This document shows positions 46,358-56,445 of a DNA stretch of 64,000 nucleotides, one piece after another. The stretch is from Iris pallida. Its lineage: Eukaryota; Streptophyta; Magnoliopsida; Asparagales; Iridaceae. The DNA is taken from NCBI GenBank assembly GCA_029216955.1, contig JANAVB010004000.1, positions 4,698,765 to 4,762,764 of the forward strand. The letters are read 5' to 3'. The position numbers and the translations under genes were made by a program. The notes under the pieces are model-generated. The model had not been told where the DNA came from and did not search any database. It saw nothing but the letters and a program-made list of their open reading frames with translations. The first letter of the stretch is position 1. Every line of letters begins with the position of its first letter.

Positions 46358-48479
46358 CATACAGTGATATGAAGGGGGTATACTCGTTAATATTGTATTA
46401 TCCCATAGGTTACCACATTGCATTTAAATCTCTATTTCATATACATATGTTCAGTTTACATCAACAACTCAATTATGCAATATGTAATCTCAGTTTTTAT
46501 TTGAAAGGAACTCAGGTTTTAAGATAACTATCTAAACTAAGATTTTATTTTAAAACCAACTCATGTCAGTTTCATTCTCAGGTTTCTATATAAACATATA
46601 ACATACATTAACATTTCAGTTTTGAATTCAGTTCCAAACATTCCCAGGTTTCGCAAGCATCATTGAACTCATGTCTCAGTCAACCAAGGTTTTTAGTTTC
46701 AATTTGAAACCTAAACTCGATTTACCTATTATAGTTTAACAGGTTTAAAGTAAACCCGAACAATCTACATTACTTGTGAGCAATACAAAATTTGAAACTC
46801 AAACCTAAAACCCAAATCAAATCATAGATTTAATACAAAACAGTGAATATTTCTATTGCTTCCAACTCAGTCTCGTAAAACCCAAATTCTAGTTTTATAT
46901 ATATATTGACAGTTAATATATATTAAATCAAACTCAGATTACATTACAAAACTCAATCTCAGTTTCATAAAAACATGGAACACATATTAACATTAAAACT
47001 CATTTCATATTTAGTAAATAGTATCAGAACATATGAAAACCCGTTCGATTTAAATGGCAAAACCCAAATAAATTATGTGCAGAGGTGAGTCAAAATCATA
47101 CGTGTTAGGGGGTAGTTCTCGTGTCCACATAGTTGGACACGAGATGTCAAATACCAAAATTACATAGTGTCAGTAAACTGCCTGTGCACAGGCTCGTACG
47201 AGTCAAACTGGACACGACACAGTCCATAGGCTGACACGTGGTCGGGTACACACTTAGGCTAGGTCTAGATGAATGTGTCTAGTAGCTTGAAATAGGTCCA
47301 AGTCGTGTCGTGCGGGTGTGTGCGTATCAGAGGGCAAAACTAACAGTGTATAGTGCAGTGTTATGTCAGTGTACTCAATCTCTCATGTCTGATACGACAC
47401 GAGAGACCCCGAAAGTTTAGGGGTGGCTTCTCAGTTACTGCTCCTACCTTCATGTCAAGTGGCACATGTCCACTTGACCTGTGTCAAGAGAAATTGCAAT
47501 AGGGTAGCAGGATATAGCACAAAGTCTCGTACAACACGTGCGTGTCCAATTTGGACACGGACACGACACAGAATCGAACTCAGAGTTAGGGTTTTGTGTT
47601 CCTCACATATTGGGCTATAAAAACAAGTAAATAGTTTCAGAAATTACAAACAAACATTTCACTTGGGCATTTCATCAAACACCTATTTAAAAACACAGAT
47701 ACGTGTTCGATACGCATACTAAATGGACACGAAATCCTACCAAACTTGGCCTTCAGGGGTATGATACCTAGATATATGCATCTATGAAGAGAAATCATGA
47801 TTTTTGAGTGTTTAGAGAGGTTTACCTATTGAGAGTTCAATCTTAATGTAAAAATCTTAGGAATGAGCTCCTCTACCATTTTGCTATAGTTCAATGGTCC
47901 TCAAACCTTGCTAGCAAGCCTCCACTAGCCTCCTCTACTGTTGGGGACGATGATGCAATTGATTTGACTCAATTTGGGATTAATTTGGATTAAATAGGAG
48001 AAATTGGGGAAGAACTAGATTAGGGTTTCTTGTAGGTGTTAAAAGAGGCAAGATGGGTTCATGTGTTGCTATTTATAGGAGTAATTCTCATTGTGGCCGG
48101 CCATAGCATAGGAATTTAGGGTTAGAGATTAGTTTAGATGTGTGGCTAAGCTTCTCTCTAGGTAAATCAAGTCGAATCTAAGGCACATATCAAAACTAGG
48201 TTTACCTTTAATAATATCTAACCAAAATATCCTACTATCACAATATCTAGATATTTCTAATCTTGGCACTTAGCTTAGAAGGTTCTTAAGTAATATATAG
48301 TCTCATGGTCCTATCTAGATTAGGTTAACTTCTAGGTTAAGGCTTAATTAAATAATTAGCACATAGTTAATTAATAAAAATTCAATTTTACAAAAAGTTA
48401 AAAATGGCCAAAATACCCTAAAGCTAAAAAAATATGGTAGTGAAAAATCTACCTCCTTAAAAGAATTTTGCCCTTGAAA

Positions 48480-51080
48480 TTGAAAGGCGAAACTAAACTG
48501 ATGAGTAGGATAGAAAATCATACCTCAAGGTCTAAAAAAGATATGGGTATCGCTCGCGCATCTCATCCTCCCTCTCCCAGGTAGACTCTCCAAGAGAATG
48601 ATGCCTCCATGAGACGCGAACCAAAAGTATCGTCTGGTTCCTCAGTACCTTCTCTCGTCAATCCAGAATCTCCTCAGGCTGTTCTAGATGGCTAAGAGTA
48701 GGTCCTACCTAGATCTCTGAATGATCGAGTACATGGCTAGGGTTTGCCACGTACCGTCTCAACTGCGACACTTGAAATACGTTGTGGACTCCCACTAATA
48801 CAGGTGGCAAGTCTAGCTTGTAAGCCACGCCATCGACTCTCTTGCTGATAACAAAAGATCCGATGAAGCGCGGGCTAAGCTTTCCACCTCCACCAAAATG
48901 TATGGTACCACGTGTCAGAGATATCCTCAAAAAAACTAGATCTCCAACCTAATCACAAAAGAGGTCTCAAATTAACTATAATAATCAAACATGATCAACA
49001 AAATCACAAAACAAACAATCATACTTCTAATCATATCTCTAAGCTATACCTTGAACTACAACGATCTACGGTGGCTATCGGCCCAATATCGATGTCTGTC
49101 CTACGCCACGTGAAGTCGATCTCTGATGAGCTTCACCTTTTCGGCTACATCCACAACCATCTCAGGTCCAAATAAAGCTCACTCTCTAACGTCATCCCAA
49201 GACAAGGGTGTACGACATCTATGCCCGTACAGGGCCTCGAACGGTGACATCTCGATGCGGGCTTGAAAACTATTGTTGTATGCAAACTCCACTAAGTACA
49301 GGTGATCCTCCCAGGAACCTCCAAAATCTAAGACACAAGTTTGCAGCATATCCTCGAGTGTCTGAATAGTCCTCTCTGACTGTCCGTCCGTCTGAGTGTG
49401 GTATGCAGTACTAAACTTGAGCTGAGTGCCCAAACTAGTTTGCGGAGTCCGCCAGAAATGGAAAGTAAAGCGACTATCCCAATCCGAAACAATGCTCACT
49501 GAAACTCCATGAATCCTGACAATCTGCCGCATATACATCTCTGCTAGCTTCTCGGTAGACAAACCCACTTTAAATGGCAAAAAAATGAGCTGATTTGGTC
49601 AACCTTTCTACGATGACCCAAATCGCGTCTTTTCCTCCTAGCGTACATGGTAATCCCAAAACAAAGTCCATCGTAATGTGCTTCCACTTCCACTCCAGAA
49701 TGGGCAACGGTTGTAATAGACCTCCTGGCCTCTTCCTCTCTTCCTTCACCTGCTGGCAGACCAAACATCTAGCTAGGAAGCATGCTACTTCCCGTTTCAT
49801 CCCACAGCATCATACATGCTCCCTCAGATCCCTATACATCTTGTTTGCACCTGGATGCATAGAGTACTGAGATCGGTAGGCCTCATGCATAAACTCTCCC
49901 GAAGCTCTCCATTGGGCATCCACAGTCTGGAACCGTACCTCAATGTGCCATCCTCTGCAATGGTGAACTCTTCATCCACCAATCCTGCTCGACCCTACTA
50001 TCGAATGCACCGCAGTGCAACATCGTCGAACTGAGTCGACTTGATCCTCTCTATCAAGTCTGACTGAATCTGTAGACCCCACATCTGCATCTCCACTCAT
50101 GGCACTAACACCTTGATCCCCATGCTCTCTAGATCTGCTAGCAAGTGACGATCTATCATCAAACACATGGCCGTTGGATATCTGCTCAAAGCATCGACAA
50201 CCACGTCGGCCTTCCTTAGATGATACTGCAGTGAAAAGTTGAAGTCCTTCATCAACTCCAACCATCTACGTTGCCTCATGTTGAGCTCCTTCTGTGTAAA
50301 CATATACTTCAAGCTCTTGTGGTCTGTGAAGATCTCCACACACTCTCCGTATAGATAGTGTTTCCACAACTTCAAGGCAAAAATAAATACCGCCAACTCC
50401 AAGTCGTAGGTAGGGTAGTTCTTCTCATACGGACGTAACTGCCTGAAAGCACAGGCAATTACCTTCCTATACTGCTGCAAGACACAACCTAAACCCTTTC
50501 CTGAGGCATCACTGTAGATAGTGGACATTCCTGATCCAGATGGCAACGTCAGAATCAGAGCTGTCGTCAACCGCTTCTTCAACTCATCAAAAGCGACCTG
50601 ATACTCCTCTGACCAGATAAACTTTGTGTACTTCTGGGTCAGCCTAGTCAATGGCTCTACAACCCGGGAGAAATCCTGAGAGAACCTCCTGTAGTAGCCG
50701 ACCAATCCCAGAAAGCTCCTGATCTCCATAAATAAACTCGGTGTTGTCCATGCCTCAACTGCCGTGATCTTCCTCGGGTCAACTGAGATCCCATCTCTAG
50801 TCACAACATGACCCAGGAAGTCAACTCGATCCAGGAAGAACTCACAGTTGAGAGTTTGCTATAATGCTCCTCCTTCCTGAGAGTCCCTAGAACAACTCTC
50901 AAATGCTCCTCATGCTCCTCTGTGGTCTTCGAGTACACCAAAATATTATCGACGAACACCACCACAAACTTGTCCAATTACTGGTGGAATACCTTGTTCA
51001 TCAGGTTCACAAATACCGCCTGGGCGTTAGTCAACCAAACGACATCACCATAAACTCGAACTGGCCATACCGTGTCCTGA
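48480..51080 (-). pseudogene. Gypsy-2 pol (RT, RNase H, integrase, chromodomain-like tail), truncated
   Basis: Reading the - strand from 51080: the RT middle, then [15 protein letters not shown] sequence at 50800, [20 protein letters not shown] and [17 protein letters not shown], RNase H ([33 protein letters not shown]), integrase zinc region (CLVCQQVKEERKRPGG at 49745), TMDFVLGLP, IVSDWDSRFTFHFW and [17 protein letters not shown] (catalytic Glu region) at 49179-49580, and the chromodomain-like tail at 48540-48930 (KLSPRFIGSFVI, VSQLRRYVANPSHVLDHSEI). Stops or frameshifts lie near 50097, 49800, 49590, 49170 and 48708. The RT catalytic segment near 50940 reads in another frame. Inactive, close relative of Gypsy-1. 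Confidence 0.9.
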
Positions 51081-51085
51081 ATAAT

Positions 51086-52648
51086 TGTTTGCCATGAAAT
51101 TTAAAAGAACAGAACAATTATTGGAGGACCGGACTTTTACTTTACGTTACAAACTCGCTTGTACAGAAAAAGCCTAGGGACAAAAACCTAGGTACAGCAG
51201 TCTAAGTACAATTGTTTATTTTAGATTCTGGGGGGTAACGGTAGAGGATCGAAAAGGCGATGGCAGCCCTGCCTTACTCCTTGGACGATCGATATGCGGC
51301 CTTGGCTCCTTATGAAAAGATGGTTGGCGTTGGTAAAGAAATGCTCTTCTTGCTCTCCTCCTGTTGCTCTTCTAGCTTCTCTCTCTGTGTGTATTTTTCT
51401 CTCTGACTATTGGGGCTCTCTGTATATGCGTATTTCTCTCTGATATCTTGTCTCTTTTACAAGGAAATGGCACCTTGCTATTTATAATAGTGGGATGTGA
51501 TCATTAGGATTGCTAATGATTAGCTCTTGGAGATGGCGGTGGCTCGTAGATTGGTCAATCCAGGCCGTTCAGTTTTGATTGTGATGGATCCGAGCCATCG
51601 AGTGTAGATTACACCAAATCCTATTAGCAATTAATGCTGATTGGAATAAATCTTCCTCATAATGATCTTCTGATGTCTGCGAATAAATTAAATTTATTCT
51701 TCTACCACGTGTCCCAGATTATTGGGATTTGACCCAATCTTTGATGGCAGTAATTCTGAGAAATTAATCGGCTTAGGACACGTGTCCTAGGAGCCACTAG
51801 GGAATCTGAACCATATTACGAGTGAGCCGCATATGACTTTGGGCCGCATAGGGTTAAGGCCACGTGTCAGGGCTGTCTGGGTAGTGGCCCTCCCTTGAGC
51901 CTTTGAACCACAGGAAGGTAATCATTGTGAGCCGCATAGGGATACATCCACCTGAGCCGCATGGAGATGATCCTCTTGAACCGTATGAGAAGTTTTTACT
52001 TGAGCCGCATGAGGCTTCCTCGGCCTGAGCCGCATAGGACGGATTCACTCTGAACCGCATGAGAAGTCTTTGCTCGAGCCGCATGAGGCTTTCTCGGCCT
52101 GAGCCGCATAGGACGGATTCATTCAGAACCGCATAAGAAGTTCTTTGCTCGAGCCACATGAGGCTTTCTCGGCCTGAGCTGCATAAGACGGATTCACTTT
52201 GAACCGCATGAGAAGTGCTTTGCTCGAGCCATATGAGGCTTTCTCGACTTGAGCCGCATAGGACGGATTTACTCTGAACCGCATGAGAAGTGAGCCGCAT
52301 ACGAATGCCCACGTGGCAAGGCCACGTGGCATTTTTTATGGCTCTCAGAGGATTTGTGTCAGAGATCTCTTTTCTCTTCCCTAGAGATTCGTCATTATGA
52401 CAGAGTCATAATTACTTCTTTCTGTGTCAGGGCTGTCACTTTTTCAGAGTTTTCAGCCGTCAAGCAATTAATGCGAGAGGGCAGAGGAGAGGGCTATCCT
52501 ACGACGTGTCTTTTTGAGCCGTATGGGATGTCTTGGACCGCATAGCCCCTTATGCTGCATGACTTTCCGAGTCGCATGGGCTTTCTGAGCCGCATGGGGT
52601 TCTTTGGCCGCATGAGTTATTTTCTTTAGTATTTCCCATGCTTCTACA
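51086..52648 (-). repeat. T4A 3' LTR
   Basis: On the + strand it runs from TGTTTGCCATGAAAT to CATGCTTCTACA. On the coding strand it starts TGTAGAAGCATG, like T2 and T3. A sense TATA box (TATAAATA on the - strand) is at 51479-51486. It aligns with 54566-56000. The interval 51790-52320 is filled with GCCGCAT-like heptamers. Confidence 0.88.
51790..52320 (+). repeat. GCCGCAT heptamer array with 72-77 bp higher-order repeat (T4A LTR)
   Basis: GAGCCGCAT, GAACCGCAT or close variants occur about 18 times, mostly 22-26 bp apart. Between 52003 and 52250 the order is itself repeated in units of about 72-77 bp marked by CGAGCCGCATGAGGCTTTCT. The long - strand open frames here are translations of this repeat. 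Confidence 0.9.
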
Positions 52649-52663
52649 AGACCCCCTTCAAAG
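52649..52663 (-). promoter_or_regulatory. T4A polypurine tract
   Basis: The - strand reads CTTTGAAGGGGGTCT directly before the 3' LTR start, the same as in T3. Confidence 0.85.
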
Positions 52664-52981
52664 TTTTCAATTTGCAAAATTGAAATACTTTGAATAAGAA
52701 GCATGGCTGTGTTCGTCTAGCCGCATATGAAACCCTGACCGTATAGAGATCTTGGCCGCATAGGTTGTTCAGCCGCGTAGGTGGTTCAGCCGCATAGCTT
52801 CTCGCCACGTCATTATTTGCCACGTATGGCAATCGTTGGCACTTAAATATTGTTTATTTTTTAAAGGCCGCTTTTTGGTGCGGGATCCGAGGAGCTTGGC
52901 CTTCGTTTTCGGCGGCTTATTTTGATAATCGAAGAGTCGGTTTGCATGTATGCACGGGGATCGAAACGCTTCGCCTTTGTT

Positions 52982-52988
52982 TATAAAT
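52982..52988 (+). promoter_or_regulatory. TATA box of the T4A antisense gene
   Basis: TATAAAT, 105 bases before the ATG at 53087, within a stretch well conserved with 56341 in T4B (TATAAATA, then GGGTGACTTTAGCCGGAGG). The leader is CT-rich, as in many plant 5' UTRs. Confidence 0.6.
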
Positions 52989-53086
52989 ATGGGTGACTTT
53001 AGCCGGAGGGACTTCTTTACCTTCTCCTTCGTTCACTCTTTTTTTTGTCTTCTCTTTCTGATCTTCTTTGTCCGCTCGTCGAAGCA

Positions 53087-54565
53087 ATGGCTCCTAAGTC
53101 TTCTAAAGTCATTTCTGCCGCCGCGAAGGGCAAGAGGGTGACGTCTTCATCAGCCGTCGAGCCTGAAGCGCCCGAAGTGCCCTCTGACGTTCGTCCTGCC
53201 TTCAATGGTAAGGGTTGCATTTGAATCTTGAGTACCTATGGCTCTGCTGAATATTTATGCACAAGCCTCCTACCAAGTTGATGGCAGAGCCGCATGTGCT
53301 GTATGGGCCGTATGACTTCTTCATGCCCGAACCGCATAGAAAATGCCCCATGTTTGAACCGCAAAAGAAGGATTTAAACGCATAAAGTCTCCTCTGAATG
53401 GAGCCGCATATGTTTCTAGCAGGCTGAACCGCATAGCGTTTTGCGCCGCATGAGTTCTTCTGTTAGAACTGTGTATATTCATCCAATCCGTGTAAGCTAT
53501 CTAGCTAGAATCATATGGAACTCCCGTCTGATTTGGGCCGCATGAGACTGTATTGACTCGAACCGTATAGGCTTCCTCGAAATTGTATCTCTTGAGACCC
53601 AACTAGACTGGAGCCGTATAAGGCATTATTGACCTGAACCGCATAGGCTCGTGAGAGCTTCTTTATTCAGCATTTTTTTTGTTTTAACCATCTTTTAATC
53701 CTGTTTATTTTTTGTCCTTTCTTCAGAGAACCTCCCAACCAACCCAGCAGGAGAGCTCCTTGTGGGTTCAGCTCAATACGCCGAGGGCATGCGGCTTGAT
53801 GATTTAATCCGTCGCATAGTGGATCAGCTTCCCACTAATGAGCCTAGAGAGAGGGTGGCTGCTATTAATAAACAACCTTTCCGCTTTCTTTTATCAATGA
53901 TGAATTCGGGGAAGTTGGATGGAGAATATCTGAAACCGGCCTTTCTCTTTGGGGATACCTTTTCCATAAAGAACTCCCGATTGCTGGATGTCTCAGAGCA
54001 CTAGGATTTTTCTGTAGACGGGGTAGAGATTCATATCCCCGAGATTGAGCGGCATTATCCTCTTTCATGGTTTAACATGGTACCGTTGGGTAGGACAATG
54101 GTGGGCTTCCTGACTCCTACCCAACAGGGAATGTTTGTGAGCAAGATCCACTACAACGGGCTCACGGGTTTAGTATGTGCGGGCAAGGAATCCGTGAGTC
54201 GGACTGTGATGGGGCTGCTCCCGGGCACTTTTGTAAACACGACTGGCCCTAATTTTACCTTCACTCTAGCTGATACTTTTTTGAATCAGCTCGCTCGCAA
54301 GGGGTCATATCCCGTAGGCAGGTTGTCGCTGCTAAATTGGATCAACCCCATTCCCACATGGACTAATCTTACCTCATAGATTTTGAGGAAGTATGGGGAA
54401 TTCCTTCGGAAAATTGATCTCTACTACGCCATCAGGAGTACCTGCTACGGGTTGCCCATTAACAAGCCCTTGTTTATGGCTCTATTGGAGCTGTATAATC
54501 GGCGCACAGGGATGTTCTTTACCCCTGGAGGAGAACTGGGACTTGCTCTTCACGAAATGAACGCT
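53087..54565 (+). pseudogene. T4A antisense gene, 5' part (two exons), truncated
   Basis: Exon 1 is 53087-53207, starting MAPKSSKVISAAAKGKRVTS. The donor is GGTAAGG. The intron is 53208-53726 with a T-rich end and CAG. Exon 2 starts at 53727 (NLPTNPAGELLVGSAQYAEG), and splicing keeps the frame. Stops lie at 54003 and 54377, and the frame ends at 54565 where the T4B LTR begins. The protein matches T4B over its whole length, with many third-base differences, which suggests past selection on the protein. The function is not recognised for this part. It points against the pol of its element. Confidence 0.75.
53285..53660 (+). repeat. GCCGCAT-like heptamers inside intron 1 of the T4A antisense gene
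   Basis: GCCGCAT, ACCGCAT and GCCGTAT occur about 12 times within the intron, irregularly spaced. The exons on either side lack them. Confidence 0.85.
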
Positions 54566-56000
54566 TGTTTGCCATGAAATATAAAAGAACAGAACAATTA
54601 TCGGAAGACCGAACTTTTACTTCACGTTACAAACTCGCTTGTACAAAGAAAGCCTAGGGACGAAAACCTAGGTACAGCAGTCTAAGTATAATTGTTTATT
54701 TTAGATTCTGGGGGGTGACGATAGAGGCTCGGGAAGGCGACGGCAGCCCTGCCTTACTCCTTGGACGATCGGTATGCAGCCTTGGATCCTTGTGAAAAAA
54801 TGGTTGGCGTTGACGAAGAAATGCTCCTCTTGCTCCTCCGTTGCTCTTCTGGCTTCTCTCTCTCTCTCTGTATTCTTTTCTCTGACTATTCGGGAGTCTC
54901 TCTGTATATACGTATTTTTCTCTCTGAAATTGTATATCTTACAAGGGAATGACACCTTGCTATTTATAATAGTGGGATGTGATCATTAGGGTTGCCAATG
55001 ATTAGCTCTTGGAGATGGCGGCGACTTGGAGATTGGTCCATCTTGGCCATTCGTTTTAATTATGATGAATCTGGGCCATTAGGTGTAGATTACACCAAAT
55101 CCCATGAGCAAATAATGCTGATTGGAATAAATCTTTCTTATACTGATCTTCTGATATTCGCGAATAAATCAGATCTATTCTTCTGCCACGTGTCCCAGAT
55201 TTATTGGGATCTGACCCAATCTTTAATGGCAGCAAATCTGAGGAATTAATCGGTTTAGGATACGTGTCCTAGGAGCTGCTGGGGGGATCTCGACCGCAAG
55301 ACTAGTGAGCCACATATGAATGTGAGCCGCATATGAATGTGAGCCGCATATGAATGTGAGCTCACGTGTCAGGGCTGAGTGGGCAGTGGCCCTCAATTGA
55401 GTTCTCTAACCACAGAGGAGTAATCCTTGTGGGCCGCATAGGTATATATCCGCCTGGGCCGCATGGATATGATCTTCTTGAACCGCATGAGAAGTCCTCG
55501 CTCGAGCCGCATGAGGCTTTCATGGCCTGAGCCGCATAGGATGGATTCACTTCTGAGCCGCATGGGAAGTCCTTTGCTCGAGCCGCATGAGGCTTCTATG
55601 GCCTGAGCCGCATAGGATTTATTCTGAGCCGCATGAGGAGCGAGCCGTATACGAACGCCCACGTAGCAAGGCCATGTGGCATTTTTATGGCTCTCGGGGG
55701 GATTTGTGTCAGAGATTTCTTTCCTCTTCCCTAAAGATTCATCATTATGGCAGAGCCATAATTACCTGCTTTGGTGTCAGGGCTGTCAACTTTTCAAAGA
55801 GGTCAGCCGTTAAAGCAATTAATACAGCATGGGTGGAGGGGAGCACTATCAGGCCACGTGTCTTCTGAGCTGCATAGAATGCCCTGGGCCGCATAGCTTC
55901 CTATGCCGCATGCGTTTTCTGAGCCGCATAAGTCTTCTGAGCCGCATGGGGTTCTTTGGCCGCATGAGTCATTTTCTTTAGTATTTTCCATGCTTCCACA
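54566..56000 (-). repeat. T4B 3' LTR
   Basis: From TGTTTGCCATGAAAT to CATGCTTCCACA on the + strand, 1435 bp, aligned with 51086-52648 but with a shorter heptamer array (about 55290-55640). A sense TATA box (TATAAATA on the - strand) is at 54961-54968. Confidence 0.88.
55290..55645 (+). repeat. GCCGCAT heptamer array (T4B LTR)
   Basis: GAGCCGCATA(T/G) and variants occur about 14 times, including three near-identical 17-bp steps (GTGAGCCGCATATGAAT) at 55318-55356. The copy number is lower than in T4A, so the array has changed length since the two copies split. Confidence 0.88.
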
Positions 56001-56170
56001 AGACCCCTTCAAAGTTTTCAATTTGTAAAATTGAAATACTTTGAATTAGAAGCATGGCCGTGTTCTTCTAGCCGCATATGGAATTCTGACCGCATAGAAG
56101 TCTCGGCCGCAACAATTATTCAGCCGCATAAATGACTTAGCCGCAGGAGACTGTTCAGCCGCATAGCTGT
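55865..56170 (+). repeat. GCCGCAT heptamers across the T4B LTR edge and upstream of the antisense promoter
   Basis: About 14 heptamers occur on both sides of the LTR/polypurine boundary, ending about 170 bp before the TATA box at 56341. T4A has the same cluster at about 52515-52800. Confidence 0.82.
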
Positions 56171-56340
56171 TTGCCACGTCATTATTTGCCACGTACGGCA
56201 ATCTTTAGCACTTAAATGTTGTTGATTTTTTTTAAAAGGTCGCTTTTTGGTGCGGGATCCGAGGTGCTTGGCCTTCATTTTCAGCGGCTTCTTTTGATAA
56301 CCGAAGAGTCGGTTTACGTGTATGCACGGCCGTCTTTGTT

Positions 56341-56347
56341 TATAAAT
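56341..56347 (+). promoter_or_regulatory. TATA box of the T4B antisense gene
   Basis: TATAAAT, 105 bases before the ATG at 56446. The same spacing is kept in T4A. This makes the antisense unit independent of the LTR promoter, which lies on the other strand. Confidence 0.62.
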
Positions 56348-56445
56348 ACGGGTGACTTTAGCCGGAGGGACTTCTTTACCTTCTCTTTCATTCACTCTTT
56401 TTCTTGTCTTCTCTTTCTGATCTTCCTTGTATTCTCGTCGAAGCA

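Larger units (their letters stand above)
44494..48445 (-). repeat. Gypsy-2 3' LTR (about 3.95 kb)
   Basis: Starts TGTCACAACCCGC and ends ATGGTAGTGAAA, where the family end is GTGGTAGTGACA, so the terminal CA has decayed. A purine-rich tract (AAGGAGGTAGAT on the - strand) follows inside. The LTR contains TACATGA clusters, a GGTCAA array (45840-46020) and a (TG)n run at 46332-46357. No coding ORF is supported; the open frames near 45300-45620 are translations of the TACATGA repeat. Confidence 0.87.
44494..51085 (-). mobile_element. Gypsy-2: Tekay/Del-like chromovirus, 5' half absent
   Basis: Same family as Gypsy-1: the 3' LTR start TGTCACAACCCGCACCC, the chromodomain-like integrase tail, and RNase H and RT in the same order. 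The pol frame stops inside RT at about 51080, where the T4A LTR starts, so gag, protease, primer site and 5' LTR are not in the window. They should lie to the right of T4A if this is a simple nesting. The pentamer before the left end is GCTGA. Its partner is not visible. Confidence 0.9.
51086..54565 (-). mobile_element. T4A: Tat-lineage element, 3' portion only in this interval
   Basis: The coding strand is -. Present here are the 3' LTR (51086-52648), the polypurine tract and part of the 3' region with the antisense gene, which is cut at 54565 by the LTR of T4B. The same parts in the same order make up T4B. The rest of T4A should lie beyond T4B, outside the window. The left junction with Gypsy-2 falls inside the Gypsy-2 RT frame. 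Confidence 0.85.

Noticed and set aside
51854..52332. Long - strand ORFs with repeating MRFRVNPSYAAQ-like residues
   Set aside because: They are translations of the GCCGCAT heptamer array and occur inside an LTR.
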